From NCBI GenBank assembly GCA_013054445.1, contig JAAMPI010000123.1:1-62691 (forward strand): a stretch of 62,691 nt of DNA, in the 5' to 3' direction. Position numbers and translations under genes: made by a program. The DNA comes from Cudoniella acicularis (lineage: Eukaryota; Ascomycota; Leotiomycetes; Helotiales; Helotiaceae). Under the pieces are notes generated by a model. The model had not been told where the DNA came from and did no database searches. It was given only the letters and a program-made list of their open reading frames with translations. Shown here piece by piece: positions 33,855 through 45,565 of the stretch. The stretch's first letter is position 1; each line of letters begins with the position of its first letter.

Positions 33855-35388
33855 TTAAAGTTTCTCGCACTTGCACCTACAGCTGCGGAGACACGTTCGA
33901 TGTTCACCGATACAAGAACAGGTCTCTTTGCATTTCGTTTTGCAAGCACAACGAGTCGAGTACTTTATGATTTTGTCAATACGTTGTTGAACTTGAGGGA
34001 GGTCTTCCGCAGTGATTTTGTAGGCTTCTGGATTCCTCTTCAAGTCTTTTTTTATGGCTTCAAGAAATTCTTGTGTTTGATCTTGAGGATCTTCGTTGGT
34101 GACTGCATCTCGATGTTCTGCAATGAATTCCCATATAGGAAGGTGATGGGAGACGAAGAATCTCCTGTCAAGGACCGTGCCGCCACGGCAGAGGCAATTT
34201 GTCGCTGACATCGCGGAATGGATTAGCCCTGGCTTCATAATGATGGTGTCCCTGTGATTGAAGGAATAATGTGGATCCACTCAGGGTTTGGCCTCCAACC
34301 CTCTCCACATCTCGCAAAATCTGCGAGTGCTTCAGCCTTTTTCTCCGTATCCAGACCGTCTAAATCCACTATTGCCCATAACTTCACTACCTCCTCATCC
34401 TTTTCATCCTTGTTTCCTTCTACCGTTACCCAAGTAAATGGTCCCATCCAATCCATATGAAAACCCGAAACAGAACCCGCTTGCGCATTTATTTGAAATC
34501 GCAAGCAGCCTTTGATACTTGATTTGATCTTAACGGTTCTCGAGTCTTTGTCCCTTTGAAGATGCACTGATCTTTCGGTTTCCTTCCCAACTGCCGCATC
34601 TATTGCAGTCTTCATGATCTCATCAGTGATCTCTCGAAGGAGAGAAGAATACTTGAATAAGGGTTCTGGCGTGACGTCGAGCTCCGAGGAAAAGGAAAAG
34701 TTCAGCCCGTTCATAGCAGTGGTGGAGATTTCGCCGTTGGATTCTTTCCAGCGCCGTTTGTATTCTTCAACGGAGATGTTCCTCACAATTTCCTCTGCTT
34801 GTCCGAAATCGTGGATCGAAACCGATGCGTTGTCGGGGAGGCTGTCCACAAACCGATCGCTTGTCAGGATGGCAGCCTCGATTTTCCGTGCTTCAAACCA
34901 TTTTTTGTCTCTCAGAACCAGTATTTCTGGGTTTTCCATCACAGCCCATTTGTTCGAGAGCTGGGTTGCGTTCACTATAGCATATTTCGCCGAGGGGCCT
35001 ACACAGCGAGCAAGGGAACCCTTCAAAATATGCTGCCCTCTCGGTACCCCGGTTCGAACAAAGTGTGTCCCTTCTACCCCCTTGGACCATGCGTCTTTCA
35101 GTTTCTCGGAGTAAACTCTGAGCAGTTCTTCTCGCTTTTTGTCCTCCTCCATATGCTGCTGTTTGGCTTTATTCGCCGCCATCCTGACGCAAGCCTTCAT
35201 CTTCCTCCTCTTCTTTGCTTGCTCCTTTCTAGCTTTTTTTTCATTCTTGTCTGCATCCTCTCGTTCTTTAAGTGCTCTTTTCTCATTTTGCTTCTGGAGC
35301 TTGTCTGGGTCAGGCTCATTCCTAGGTCTGTAGTTAGAGAACAGATTTTTATTAAGTAAGATTAATTTACCTTTTTTTTTCTCGGCAT
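33855..35388 (-). pseudogene. JmjC-like domain protein with Cys-rich tail, two frame breaks
   Basis: Exon 1 is 35388-35371 (MPRKKK) and exon 2 starts at 35327; the 43-bp intron has GTAAAT, ctctaac and acag. The phase is off by one unless the A9 run (T9 at 35372-35380) has eight bases. Exon 2 opens with a charged helix, then a jelly-roll-like part with an HxD pair in SGFHMDWMGPFTWVTV and, after a second break near 34250, DTIIMKPGLIHSAM carrying the distal His. These would be the Fe(II) ligands of a JmjC/cupin dioxygenase. The end is Cys-rich (CACKTKCKETCSC). The second break is not in a long homopolymer. Substrate unknown; a histone role cannot be assumed. Confidence 0.6.
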
Positions 35389-35501
35389 TAGGAACTGATT
35401 AAATATGCTTTGGGTGGTGCGGAATTCAAAATCCAGTGGTTTTTTGCAGTTGTGTGTGTTGTTGTATAGGAGGGAGAGTCGGACAAAATGAGGTTTCTCC
35501 G

Positions 35502-35688
35502 CGAACCTTGGGTTCGCGTGGAATTTCAGGAGGCCCGGCCCACCAAGCGCGACTGCTTTTCCTGCGAAGCCAAGGTTCGCAGAGAATTTCAAACCAAGCC
35601 CCCGGCGTGACCCAGCGAGGTCAGCGCCCCCGCCCACTGAGCGCGACCAACGAGATTTCCCTGCGAACCTGGGGTTCGCAGAAGCAGA
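35502..35688. repeat. Three copies of a GCGAACC/GGTTCGC palindrome
   Basis: gcgaaccttgggttcgc (35502-35518), gcgaagccaaggttcgc (35564-35580) and gcgaacctggggttcgc (35672-35688) share seven-base arms around a three-base centre; the second has one arm mismatch. Surrounding sequence (…aatttca, ctgcgaa) is also partly repeated. They lie upstream of the JmjC-like gene and could be binding sites for a dimeric factor or a degenerate tandem repeat. Confidence 0.7.
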
Positions 35689-36144
35689 GAATGGGCGGCG
35701 GCCCACGACTTCTTGGCCTGAGGCCTATTGCACAGACCCAACCCGCAGGGACTCATCCCACACGATGATGTTCTTTTCGGCTCGTCCTTGTGATCAGGAA
35801 CCCAACCCCTGCAGATCCTACTGTTCGTAATAGGCAGCGTTCTGGCGGATGTGCCGGCCCAGATAACCACAGATGTGGTAATTTCACACAAGCATGCTGA
35901 ACACAGCCAACACATGAATCAGAGGCGCTTGATTCGGGGTGTGACCAGGAAGTGACACGCTGAGAGTACGGGGGCTTGCAGTTTGCAGGTGAGCAGCGAG
36001 TATGAGACCACAAAATTAAAATAAGGAGGTAGTGACGAAGGACGATTGAGACTGGATTGAAAGCGATAGAAGGGTCAGGAGGGACAGTTTGGTGAAGGAC
36101 GGCAGTCAGCAAGCGTTCTTGAATTGGATTTGAAGTAAGTTTCG

Positions 36145-36790
36145 TCATGCCTCCCGAAAGGTAACTACAGCTGGATCTGGTGACTCGGACTCTTTCTCCT
36201 TTCCTCTCCATTGAACCTCCTCTGCGGTACTTTCTTCCGCGGTCACGACCTTGGTGAACACCGTTTGAAGGATAGGGAAGAGTCTATCCCTTACATAATC
36301 CCCGATTTCATTTAAATGAAGTACTTCGCTTTTAGTGTATCGACCAAGCGGCAACAATTCGTCAAAGTGGAGTAAGATAGAACCTCTAGTTTGCTTTTCA
36401 GCACGATGTAGTCGAACTTCGAATCTTGTATCGGCCAAAAAAAACGAGAGTGATTACCCGGATAATATCAAAAAACCTTTCATCCTCTTTAACATGTTTC
36501 ATCCACTTGTAGATGTTATATAATGCCTGGCTTGCCGTGTATAGATTGGTCATGTGCGCGTCCCCATCATCCCCCTCCTTTTGTTGTTCCAGAAGAGGAA
36601 TGGAAAGCATAGACTACTGTCTGGAGAAAGGCATCCCCAAAGCCTGCCTGGAGGATTAAATCTTCTCTCGTAGTGAATAATTCCGCTCTGAAGCCTATAG
36701 CAAGGTGTGGTTTGGGCAGTGAGATCTCATCAAGGCAACGAGATGGTAGGTAGGTGTCTGTCTCCTGCGACCATTCGCTGTTCGTATTCT
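36145..36790 (-). pseudogene. Unknown gene, 3' exons; one homopolymer frame break
   Basis: An exon 36790-36619 (SQETDTYLPSRCLDEISLPK then DLILQAGFGDAFLQ) joins in phase through a 40-bp intron (36617-36578, GTAGTC..aaaag) to a second exon encoding LYTASQALYNIYKWMKHVKE. At the A8 run 36437-36444 (T8 in the gene) one base fewer restores the frame into FEVRLHRAEKQTRGSILLHF and on to the stop at 36145. The 5' end is missing: a ttgattag acceptor at 36791 implies an upstream exon I could not find. It resembles uncharacterised fungal proteins of the PxPDxxxG type, but I cannot name a family. Confidence 0.4.
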
Positions 36791-37506
36791 AATCAAGGAG
36801 TTTGCAGTGGATGAATTGACGTGTGATGTATATTTTGCTGACTTGATCGTTTATCGTCCACCTTTACGTTGAGCATGTATTCCGAAGACCGGGGATAGTC
36901 GTGAAGTATTTGCTTTTATTATCCGAGCTTGGTAATTGGCACACCCGCCGAACTCTCAGTCGTTCCGGTATGCTAGGAGAGCGTCGATGTATGAATCCCG
37001 TTTTGCAGATAATGCTCAATTGTATCAGCAATGATGTTGGCGGAAGCCTGTTGCCAAAAAAACCCCTCCTAGCTACTTAAGCATCACCCGCCACCGATTT
37101 TTGGACTGCATTCTGCTTTCGTTTGCGCTTGCCAAATCCGAGATTGCCTTGTGCGCGCGGCACCCTCGTTTTATGGCGGATGAATGTGTAGAGATCGGTT
37201 TGTCCTGCTGTGTTGGAGCTTGCATCCTGCCGTTCTTCCACACAACCCCACTAGAGAGCTATGTGTCGTCACAAAAAAAAGAGATTCGACCATTCGGAGT
37301 GCAGTTCCCACCTGCTGTGTGGCTGTGTGGCACAGGATGGGAACCGATATGCAGATGTTCACGTGACCTGTTCGACCCTAAGGTTACAAAGGACTCAGCA
37401 GCGCCACTGGTCGTTGATACACACCTACACCAGCCCCAAAACCCCTGATGACGACGAACAACCCAGCGTAATAGACACGAATTCACAAAATCCTCATCAC
37501 TCAACG
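36791..37506. other. Intergenic; upstream region of the gene at 37507
   Basis: No gene. Frames at 37101-37448 overlap on both strands and look like noise. Confidence 0.35.
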
Positions 37507-39013
37507 ATGGAGATTGCCTTCAAAGAGGCTGGGACGCCCAACAGGTTTCTAAACTTGCATGAAGCCCTTGCAAAAAACCGTTGCATACTCATACAAGCGC
37601 TTCTACGTACGCTTCTGTGTGCATTTCCCGACCTGTTCGAGCCGATGGGCCTTAAAGAAGCTGTTACTGGTATTGAATTTGCCCATGTTTACTTTGGCCC
37701 GATATTCGAAAATTTCAACACCAGATGGAACCTTAACTCAAAAGATCGAGATATAATTCAAGATGCAGCCAATGAGCTCGATGATGATAGAATTGAATGT
37801 GCCTTTCTTAAGTATGGGGATATCTATAGTATTGTTGCGTTGATTTTTGCTTTCCGCACAAATAAGGAATTCGGAAGTGCATGGAATGCCCAACCCAACG
37901 CAATACGGGGATGGATAGTGAAAGGTGTCGACTTTCTAGCGACGGAAGAGTTTAAGAAGTGGAGTTACCAATTTATCCCCCCGAGAAGTAGGTCGACTTG
38001 TTCATAAAATGGCATCTGAGGCTAACGTATTTCACAGAGCATCCAGTCTCGAAACGCCGATATCTCGGCCAACATGCCGGGAGGCGACAGATATATCCAG
38101 GTATCTCTCCTTCGCAAGGGATAATCCCGAAGCCGCGGGAAGAGGATCCAACCATTAAAATAGTCCATTACACGCATCAGCAGTCGCAACCCAAGGCATA
38201 CAAGCAGAATAAACAAAGTCCGCATGCTTCGAGCTCTATTATCGATTCCCCTGACACATCACAAACACCGCCACTAGAAATGTCGAATTTGCGGGTAATA
38301 AAAGAAACAACCCAATTGCAACCACAACGTCCTCCCTCGGAAACGAACTCAATGCGAGCTCAACCAAATAACGGCAACATCCGCCCGGCAGCAGATCTGA
38401 CTGGCAATAGCACATACCTGGTACCGCAGGTACCAAATGACCACCTTCAGCCTAGCGGTCGTAACGCTGAGACAGCACGGTCGGAAACACCATTAGACGG
38501 ACTAAATGATGAGAGTGTGAACACTTTAAGAAAGCGTATGAGATTTACCGAAGTGAATAATCAACAAAGACAACCTCAGCAGATTTGGTCTTCTGTACCA
38601 ACCCAACCTATGCAAGCGCAGGCACCATATCCAAGGAAAGGGGGTGGAGTAGATAGAGGCTTGCAACAAAGCGGACAAGGATGGGCACAACATACACCTC
38701 AACAAAGCGGATATCCTTCGCCTCCATCATTTGAAACAACATATGGAAGACCGACCTATACAGGACAATATAAATATCCAAATATAGGAGGGTTATTAGC
38801 GGGCCAGAACGAAAATGGTTAGTATACACCACTTGGAATATGATCGCAGGCTTACGATCCTGCCTAGATACACCGATAACTCGATACCTAACGACTAGCC
38901 AACAAGCACCTCCATCGAATCAAAACCGGCTCCCATATCACAACTCATTGCTTCCGCGCAAAGCGAATAGGTATAGTTTGGAACCTCAACACTTGCAACA
39001 ACAATACAGTTAG
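37507..39013 (+). CDS. Unknown protein with Gln-rich disordered tail, three exons
   Basis: Exons 37507-37987, 38038-38817 and 38907-39013 give 455 residues. Intron 1 (50 bp) has GTAGGT, gctaac and cacag; intron 2 (89 bp) has GTTAGT, ctaac and aacaag; all phases fit. The first 165 residues look folded (RCILIQALLRTLLCAFPDLF, YGDIYSIVALIFAFRTNKEF). The remaining 290 are Gln/Pro/Ser/Asn-rich and disordered, with RKRMRF as a possible nuclear signal, and exon 3 continues in the same Q-rich style (LEPQHLQQQYS), which supports the splice choice. Family unknown; a regulatory or condensate-forming role would only be a guess. Confidence 0.6.
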
Positions 39014-39276
39014 TTAAAACCCCTTGTGTATGATTTTTGCGCTCATGGATATTCTATTAGGTTTTCGAGAGTTGGTCCAACTAGAGTCAAGTTATCAAGG
39101 ATTTGTAGCAGAACAGTCTCTTGATGATGGTCCTGATTCGGTGGAAGACCTTTTTCCACGACAACAGCCTCTTGATGGTGGTACTGATTCAGTGGAAGAT
39201 TTTTTTTAATTGATAACATTAATAAAAGTAACGACACTAGTAAATTGTAACCAATACAAAGCTTCAATGGGCCTCT

Positions 39277-39761
39277 TCATTCTTTCAGACCTCCCCTCAA
39301 CTCCTTGCTCTCGCTCTCGCTCTCGCTCTCAGGGTAAATTGCCAAAGCCCTAGCTGCAGGACGATCTTCTGGCTTCATGCGCTGAGGGAAGAGTTTGATG
39401 CTCCTGCAGGACAATGGCAAGCGATAGAGTGTGAACCGGGACCAATATTCCTGCTGAACAACTAACAAGCCACCGACGAAAAGAAAAATATACTCTGGCG
39501 TCTTCCCATCTATCTGTTCCAAGTTCTTAAGCGTCCAATTCTCATTATTGGCCTCCTCACTGCCTGGCTCTAGAAAAAGATTTCGCGTTACTCTGTTCTC
39601 TAGCCTTGCCTACTTAATTTCATTAGGGAGAACCTCGCCAAACGATCATATTCACAACATACCACCGACAGCACTTCGCGGTTCTGACGTTCCTGATTCC
39701 CTTTATGCTGAGTTATCCGATCCCTATAGGACTGCTGTTCAGGGGTGTAGTTCGTAGTCAT
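39277..39761 (-). CDS. Small unknown protein, two exons
   Basis: Exon 1 is 39761-39663 and exon 2 is 39609-39277, giving 143 residues. The 53-bp intron has GTATGT, cctaat and agtag, and lies at a codon boundary. It begins MTTNYTPEQQSYRDRITQHK and has a compact middle (IDGKTPEYIFLFVGGLLVVQ, WSRFTLYRLPLSCRS). The end is a Ser-Glu repeat encoded by ctctcg hexamers at 39307-39330. A small adapter-like or membrane-associated protein is possible; no family is recognised. Confidence 0.55.
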
Positions 39762-40904
39762 TGTGGTATGGAAATAGGAGGATGGGCCTTGAAATTAGTT
39801 AGCATTGCCGAAGGATAATCATTATCTGCGCCTGCCTATAAACTGACGATCTTTATGCTGTAGTGACAGCTTGATGCTAATCGCAAATGCGTTCGAGATT
39901 GAGGGACGGCGGATCTTTAGGGTTACGTACAATCAGGAGTTGCTGCCCAACTTTAGGCGTCCTCACTGGGTGCTATGCTCGCTGGCTCTCCACCAACGTA
40001 TTTCGTTGCGCTGCTTGGTTGGATGTGGAAGGCTGGTTGCGATTTGTCGATGATCCCAAGCAGTAAGACCACTACTACTATCTTCAGTGATGGTGCTGCA
40101 AATGATAATGGGCTACGTTGTTGAGTTTAAAGCGTGCATCCATGCCCAAGAGCGCGTGATCGCGCTAAAACCGGCCGATCTCGGCATCTTGCGCGAGGTT
40201 ATAATGATCCGTGGTAGCGACAAAGGAAAGCGAAGGACTACCCAACAATCAATGGCGATGGCATAATCTAGTACAAATGCCTTCTTATTAGGCAACTCCT
40301 GCGGACATTGGGCTGTTTCGCTTGCGCTTCAGAGAGAACGAGCCGCACGACTCCAAGCTTGTCAAAGAACAGTGTCATTGTTGTCCTTACGGTCCCGCAA
40401 CCTTTTCTACAAACTTCACCTTGAAGCTTGTGAAAAAAAATTGGGCCCTGAGATGAGGTTAGCGCTACCGATACAAGAATAAAAGGAAAGGAGATGGGAT
40501 GAGGTGAGGTACGAGAGGCTTAATTTGTTCTCAGAGACCCTTGGTGACCTTGCGCTAAATTTTTGGAACAATATATAGAGCGATGGACGAAATCGTTGCT
40601 TTGGGTTCGTCTGAACCAGGTAACAACATGTAGAGCATATACACGAGGTTGCAATACGCAAAAGGACCTTTTATTTGTTTCTTGACGCTGAGGTCTAGCA
40701 GACAAGTTTGACGTTGAGCTGTAAGAGAAATCGGACATCCAAGACAAAAACCAAAAAATAGCAAAGTGAAAAGAGGAAAACCAAAAGACCTGCATTGTCC
40801 CTGCTTCGGGATTTATGGCCTGATGCCCAGCGTAAAACTAAGCCTCCTTTCTCAGAGCGCCTTTAATCACTGCTCGATCCACAGGAGAGAGCGCTTGGGC
40901 CCAA
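39762..40904. other. Gene-poor stretch
   Basis: Frames of 60-90 codons on both strands overlap each other and lack splice partners. No repeats or mobile-element motifs were recognised. Confidence 0.35.
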
Positions 40905-41847
40905 TCACGGACTTCTTCCTCCGTCAGGTCCGACATCGAGGCAGTCGAAGACTTTTTGCTTCCATTCTTTTTTTCTCCTCTTGTCGCTGGACCTAGTCTC
41001 AGGTGTTAGGGTTCTCTTCCTTCTCTCCACCTGCCTTTTCTCCCCATTCCGTTTCTCGCCACTGGACTCCTCGTCGCCGGACTCATCAGTCTGAGATCTT
41101 TTGGTTTCCTTCTTGTTTTCCTTCTCCGTCACATCCGAGTTTCCTGTCAGAAGATCCTCATGAACGTCGAAGGGCTTGCCACCCACCCAAATGAGATCGC
41201 CAAATCCTTCCAGAATTCCTTCCCTCCTCACCACATAACTTTCCAAGACAACACAACAAGCTTGCCCACGAGGAGGATCACGCGACGGTGTTCTACCAGT
41301 TCCAAAGTAGATTTCTTCTTCGTCCTTCCTGAGAACTGGCCTTGTCCTTCAACGCGTCAATCTCTTGTTCCACGAGCTTTTTAGCTGGGTCGCGAAGATC
41401 AGTTTTCAAACGCTTCCAGTCTACGTCTTGAAGTCCGTCCTTGTGCTTCTTGAGGTTGAAACAGTGCGCAACAATTAGCCATGCGGTAAACTCCCCAGAC
41501 TTATTGCTTTCGTCAATACGATATTGATTGATAGCCCATGCTGAAAGATGCAGGTGAAAGCGACCAGAAGATGGCTCGCTCACTGTTTGGATGTCCTTTG
41601 TCCAGACGTATGGACAGTGTGAACGGGTTCGTTATACCGGACAGCACAATATCCGGATGGCGCGGGTAGAGGACCCTGGGTAGGTGAACGTTGAAATTGA
41701 GGAGAACGGGAAAGAAGATGAGTTGATATTTGGATGACCGTCATTGTACTGTTGTATGTTCGTCTTTGAAAGAAGCCGTTGGTCTTGAGATGTTGGGTCA
41801 ATGTTGGTGTAATTTGATGGCTCAAGGGGGGTGGAGCGTGAGAACAT
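40905..41847 (-). pseudogene. Unknown gene, coding frames not joinable
   Basis: Three minus frames look coding in order: a Ser/Thr/Asn-rich N-terminus from the ATG at 41847 (MFSRSTPLEPSNYTN), a helical middle at 41583-41310 (FTAWLIVAHCFNLKKHKDGL, DVDWKRLKTDLRDPAKKLVE), and a C-terminal part that reads DEEEIYFGTGRTPSRDPPRG, CCVVLESYVVRREG, then a very basic tail to the stop at 40905. The last switch lies near 41330 where no intron fits. Family unknown. Confidence 0.4.
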
Positions 41848-42180
41848 GCGGAACAGAGCAGATATTTATGCTTGGATAAAGGACTGGAGAAACCGACTAC
41901 GAATTTTACCTCAGCAGCGGTAAGCAGTGGGAAGTGTGCTGGAGGGAATCTGCCGAATTAGGATGGTTACATGAAGCCAATTCTGCGACGCCTATTTTAT
42001 AGGCACTGCAGAGCAATCTACACAGACCTCTCCTCAGATCAAAGCTTTTTTACAGGGCGATGATTGCCTTGGCTCACGCAGAGCACCCCTAGTGAAATCT
42101 TTGATCGGGACAGACTTCTAGGGAGATGCATCTCGGATGAGGCTCTAAGACTTATTCATTGGTAGAATCCCTATAAAGCT

Positions 42181-42365
42181 ATGCACACACCTCCCAATTC
42201 GGCTGAATCCCTCCAAAAGCCATGCACACCTCCCAATTCGGTAGAATCCCTCCAAAAGCCATGCACACCTCCCAATTCGGCAGAATCCCTCCAAAGCCCA
42301 TGCGCACCTCCCAATTTGGGCCAGAATCCCTCCACAGCCGAGCATGCTTCCAAATTCGGCACCCA
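42181..42365. repeat. 39-bp minisatellite, about 4.5 copies
   Basis: The unit atgcacacctcccaattcgg + tagaatccctccaaaagcc is repeated from 42181; the last copies are diverged. Because 39 is a multiple of three, several frames on both strands stay open through it (a 13-residue repeat such as CTPPNSAESLQKP), which creates spurious-looking proteins. No gene is supported. Confidence 0.9.
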
Positions 42366-43262
42366 GCCTGCACACACTTCCCTTCAAACGATGAGATTAT
42401 GGATTTGGTGGCACCAACAGGAAGACTTTTCGGACACCAACCAAGACACTTCGCTATCCCACGAGGACTCCCACTTTGAGTGGGCTGGCGGGTCGTGATT
42501 TAGTGCATAGACCTTCACAATTCCTATCTCTTGGAATCTAGAATTGAGGTGATTAAAGGTTCTAGACCCTTTGTTGCTGAAGTTTTATGCGGCCATGGAA
42601 AGTCTGTCGATGGCCAGTTGCAGTGGCTGCTGCTAGGCGTCACGCAACCGCAAAGAATGGGCAAGGGTTGTTTCGTCGGACAGACATTGTGGCGTAAACT
42701 CGATCTTCACACCTCCTGCTCAATTCCCTTTTCTAGTGATATTGGAGTTCTTTTTGCTAATGATTTTATGTTGGTCTTGGGAATCTCCACCGAATCCGAG
42801 CAGGCAGGCGGGACGCACTGTACTAGACATAGTATAGCATAAGAAATTTAATCGATCCACAGAAATGACGAAGTGATGCCACCAGGCTTACACCATGAGT
42901 TTCACCAAGGGGTCTCTTGTTTGATTCGGTGGGGACGTGGGGACGTGGGGATCTCGTCCCATGTATAATAAGAGGCAGCAGGGCAATCTGCATACGCCCT
43001 CCTTCATTCCCATTACTCACCGCTCTACAAGCGTTCGCCTCACTCCCTCTCCCTGATTATCGTTCACTTCAGGCAGAGGCATCTGCATACGCCCTCCTTA
43101 TTCCCTATTGCTCGCCGCTGCTGCAGGTGTCCGCCTCACTTCATCCACGCATCCCCGCTTGTCGGATTCATTGCCACGCCACCCCAGACAAGACGAGGCA
43201 ACCAGCCTGCGCCTATACCACGTATCCTTCACCAACCATACATTCGCTAGCCACCGCTCAGC
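42366..43262. other. Upstream region of the RasGEF-like gene, with a duplicated block
   Basis: A block of about 65 bp (…ctgcatacgccctcctt…cgcctcact) occurs at about 42988-43052 and again, diverged, at about 43079-43142. A tataata lies at 42963-42969. A 103-codon frame at 42531-42842 has no start context. No gene is called. Confidence 0.5.
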
Positions 43263-45485
43263 ATGACGGAAATATCCCTGGGGTCGGCTCTCCAATATTT
43301 GCGGAGTCAACCGGCTGTCGTCGGAGACACTTGCCATTTCGACAGCGATCATGCCTCACAATCCACTGATTCGACGGGTTCATTAAATGCTACCAATATC
43401 ATCACTTCACGGTGGTGGGAAAAAGACGGTTGTGAAATACTCAAGACCTCAGATAATTTCCATGAAGTCGGCCTCGTTCTCAAGTTTTCCCTTTTCCAAG
43501 ATACAAAGGTTCCCTTGCAGGCGTTAGCCGGGCGACAGGGAAGTTGGCTTCGTGCCTTTTTGTGTAATCTTCTTGGGATCAGGGATGACGCTGCAGTACA
43601 TGAAAATGATGGCTCATGGACAGCGAACGAGATATTTCGCCTTTGTAGACAGGCAAATTCGTTGTCTCATCGTGCTACAGATTGGAGCTGGATCCTAACA
43701 GACATAGCCTCTCAAGTCAGTGCAACCGAAATCGGTGAGAAACTCGATGCCGCTATGTCCTTGGCATTTGTCGAGGTTCCCCTCCATTTCTGGGTAAGAC
43801 ATCTACTTGGCTACAAAGACGTTGTTGCTTCAGAGTTCTTTAATGCCTTATCCAACTCCCGCAATGACTTTTCTCAATACCTTCAAGAACTCGGTCTGGC
43901 GAGGAGTAAATGGGAAGAGTTAAGTGAGGTAAGTTTGCACTACTTTAGGGGGAGGGTAACTAACCTTTTTAGTAGAAAGTTCAAACACCTTTGGCGCAAT
44001 GGATGATATCAACCAGTCTACGTTCTTACGAGGCCTCCCCAGATCCTATCGATGCTCTTTTCCCCATCTTCGATCCGATCCAAGAATTGTTTACAACACC
44101 GCACCACAATCTCATTCCATTGCTCGAACGGTTAGCCTTTTTGGCCGAAAAATCCAAATACAAACTTCTCCGGCAAAGTGACAGGGGTTTTCTGGACATA
44201 TTCTCAACCAATTTCTCTTTCTTGGACTATCTTTCTGCGCCAGAGGACTTTGCGAAGTCAATTACAAATAATGACGACAAATTATTTCAATGTATCTCTT
44301 ATGAGAATATTCTCGATCCTAGTCAAGAACACCTCAGGACTCTTGGCCGTCAGTCGTCAAATTTATCTGATGATGTAGCAGCGTGTATCACTATAAGTAG
44401 CAGCTGGCTGCCACATACGATAAAACTTGCAGAAGTACGTTACCTCTCTAGATAAGTCACATTCTGCTAACTTTAAAGGCCTTGGTAAAACTCAAAAATT
44501 ACCACTCTGCGGGCGCTGTAGGAAGTGGTCTTGAGAAAGCGGATCCTTTGTCAGCCGCGGAATGGCCAATTTGGAAAGTCATTAGCCCTGAGAACAACTT
44601 TGCTACCCTTCGAGCTCTTTCAGCCGAATCACATACGCTTTCATACCTTCCTCCAGTCGTCCATAAGCTACAGCAGTTAGAGGGTGCAAAGGAGCAAGTG
44701 TATATGAAGTATTTAGGGGAAAATCCAGATTCTCTTGAAGGAGCAGTGGAGGTGGAAAAGGCACTTAAGAAAGGGGACAAAGAGACTTGGGTTGGAGTTT
44801 TTGGGTCAAGTGAGTCACTTGCACAGAAAGTTTGGAGGTTCCTAACATGTGCCTCGGGTAGAAAGAATGAAAGCAAGTAACAATGTAAGTTATAACTGTA
44901 TGCCTTGGCCGTAAGCTTTCAATGTTAACCGAATAGCATTCTAAACAATACCACTCTCCGCGGATTGCTGATTTGAGGGCACCAACCAACTACGAGAATC
45001 CCACCCCAGACTTAAGCCTAAATCTTGGCAACTCGAATTTATTTCCGCCTCCCCCAATTACCCTTACAAATTCGAAAGCAGCTCCTTCTGAGTCAGCCTC
45101 TCTGAAAAGAAAACATTCAAGCACCAGTAGAGACGAAGAACAGGTTAATGCACCGAATGTTGAACTACACTGTCAAAACCCAAATATTTCGGCACGCAAC
45201 TACATAACAATCCTAAGATACGAACGTGCCGATCGTAGCTTGGAAGAACGAGAAGTGGAGTGTTGCTTTGAGTTGGATGAAAACATTAGTCCGGAGTGTA
45301 GTATGAAGGACTATGAGGATGTGTGGGCGAAGTACCATTGCTCAATTATTTGCTAGAAATTTCAGCGTTATTACAAGCATGCCTTTACTCCTTCTGAAAT
45401 CGCAAAACCAAGGAGATATATTGTTTATTATATTGCAACGAAAGAGAAGCTTGCGAGGTGCGCATGTGCTTTCGGAGTGCTGTAG
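43263..45485 (+). CDS. RasGEF-like domain protein, six exons
   Basis: Exons 43263-43928, 43976-44434, 44479-44809, 44862-44884 (23 bases), 44937-45320 and 45366-45485 all join in phase to 660 residues. Signals are strong: GTAAGT..actaac, GTACGT..gctaac, GTGAGT..cctaac..gtag, GTAAGT..ttaacc..tag. Residues about 285-480 resemble a Cdc25-type RasGEF catalytic domain: helical LIPLLERLAFLAEKSKY, then PEDFAKSITNNDDKLFQCI, IKLAEALVKLKNYHSAGAVG and SPENNFATLRAL in the family order. Such domains load Ras-type GTPases with GTP at membranes. The N-terminal 220 residues are unassigned and the C-terminal 150 are partly disordered. The domain is divergent, so exchange activity is uncertain. Confidence 0.65.
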
Positions 45486-45565
45486 ATTCCCCTGCATCTG
45501 CTCCATCTGTTTGTTCTGAACTATCGCACTCTTGCAAACTGCAAGCCATTTACTGGCATCTCGGT

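Noticed and set aside
33648..34208. 186-codon plus frame
   Set aside because: It is antisense to the JmjC-like gene's 3' part, whose Cys-rich motif is convincing.
34614..35359. Long plus-strand Ser/Phe-rich frames
   Set aside because: Shadows of the JmjC-like coding exon.
35436..35768. Gly/Arg-rich frames on both strands
   Set aside because: They are produced by the repeated GCGAACC palindromes and GC-rich sequence.
42145..42387. Minus-strand frames rich in Gly/Trp repeats
   Set aside because: They arise from the 39-bp minisatellite, which is open in several frames; there is no start context.
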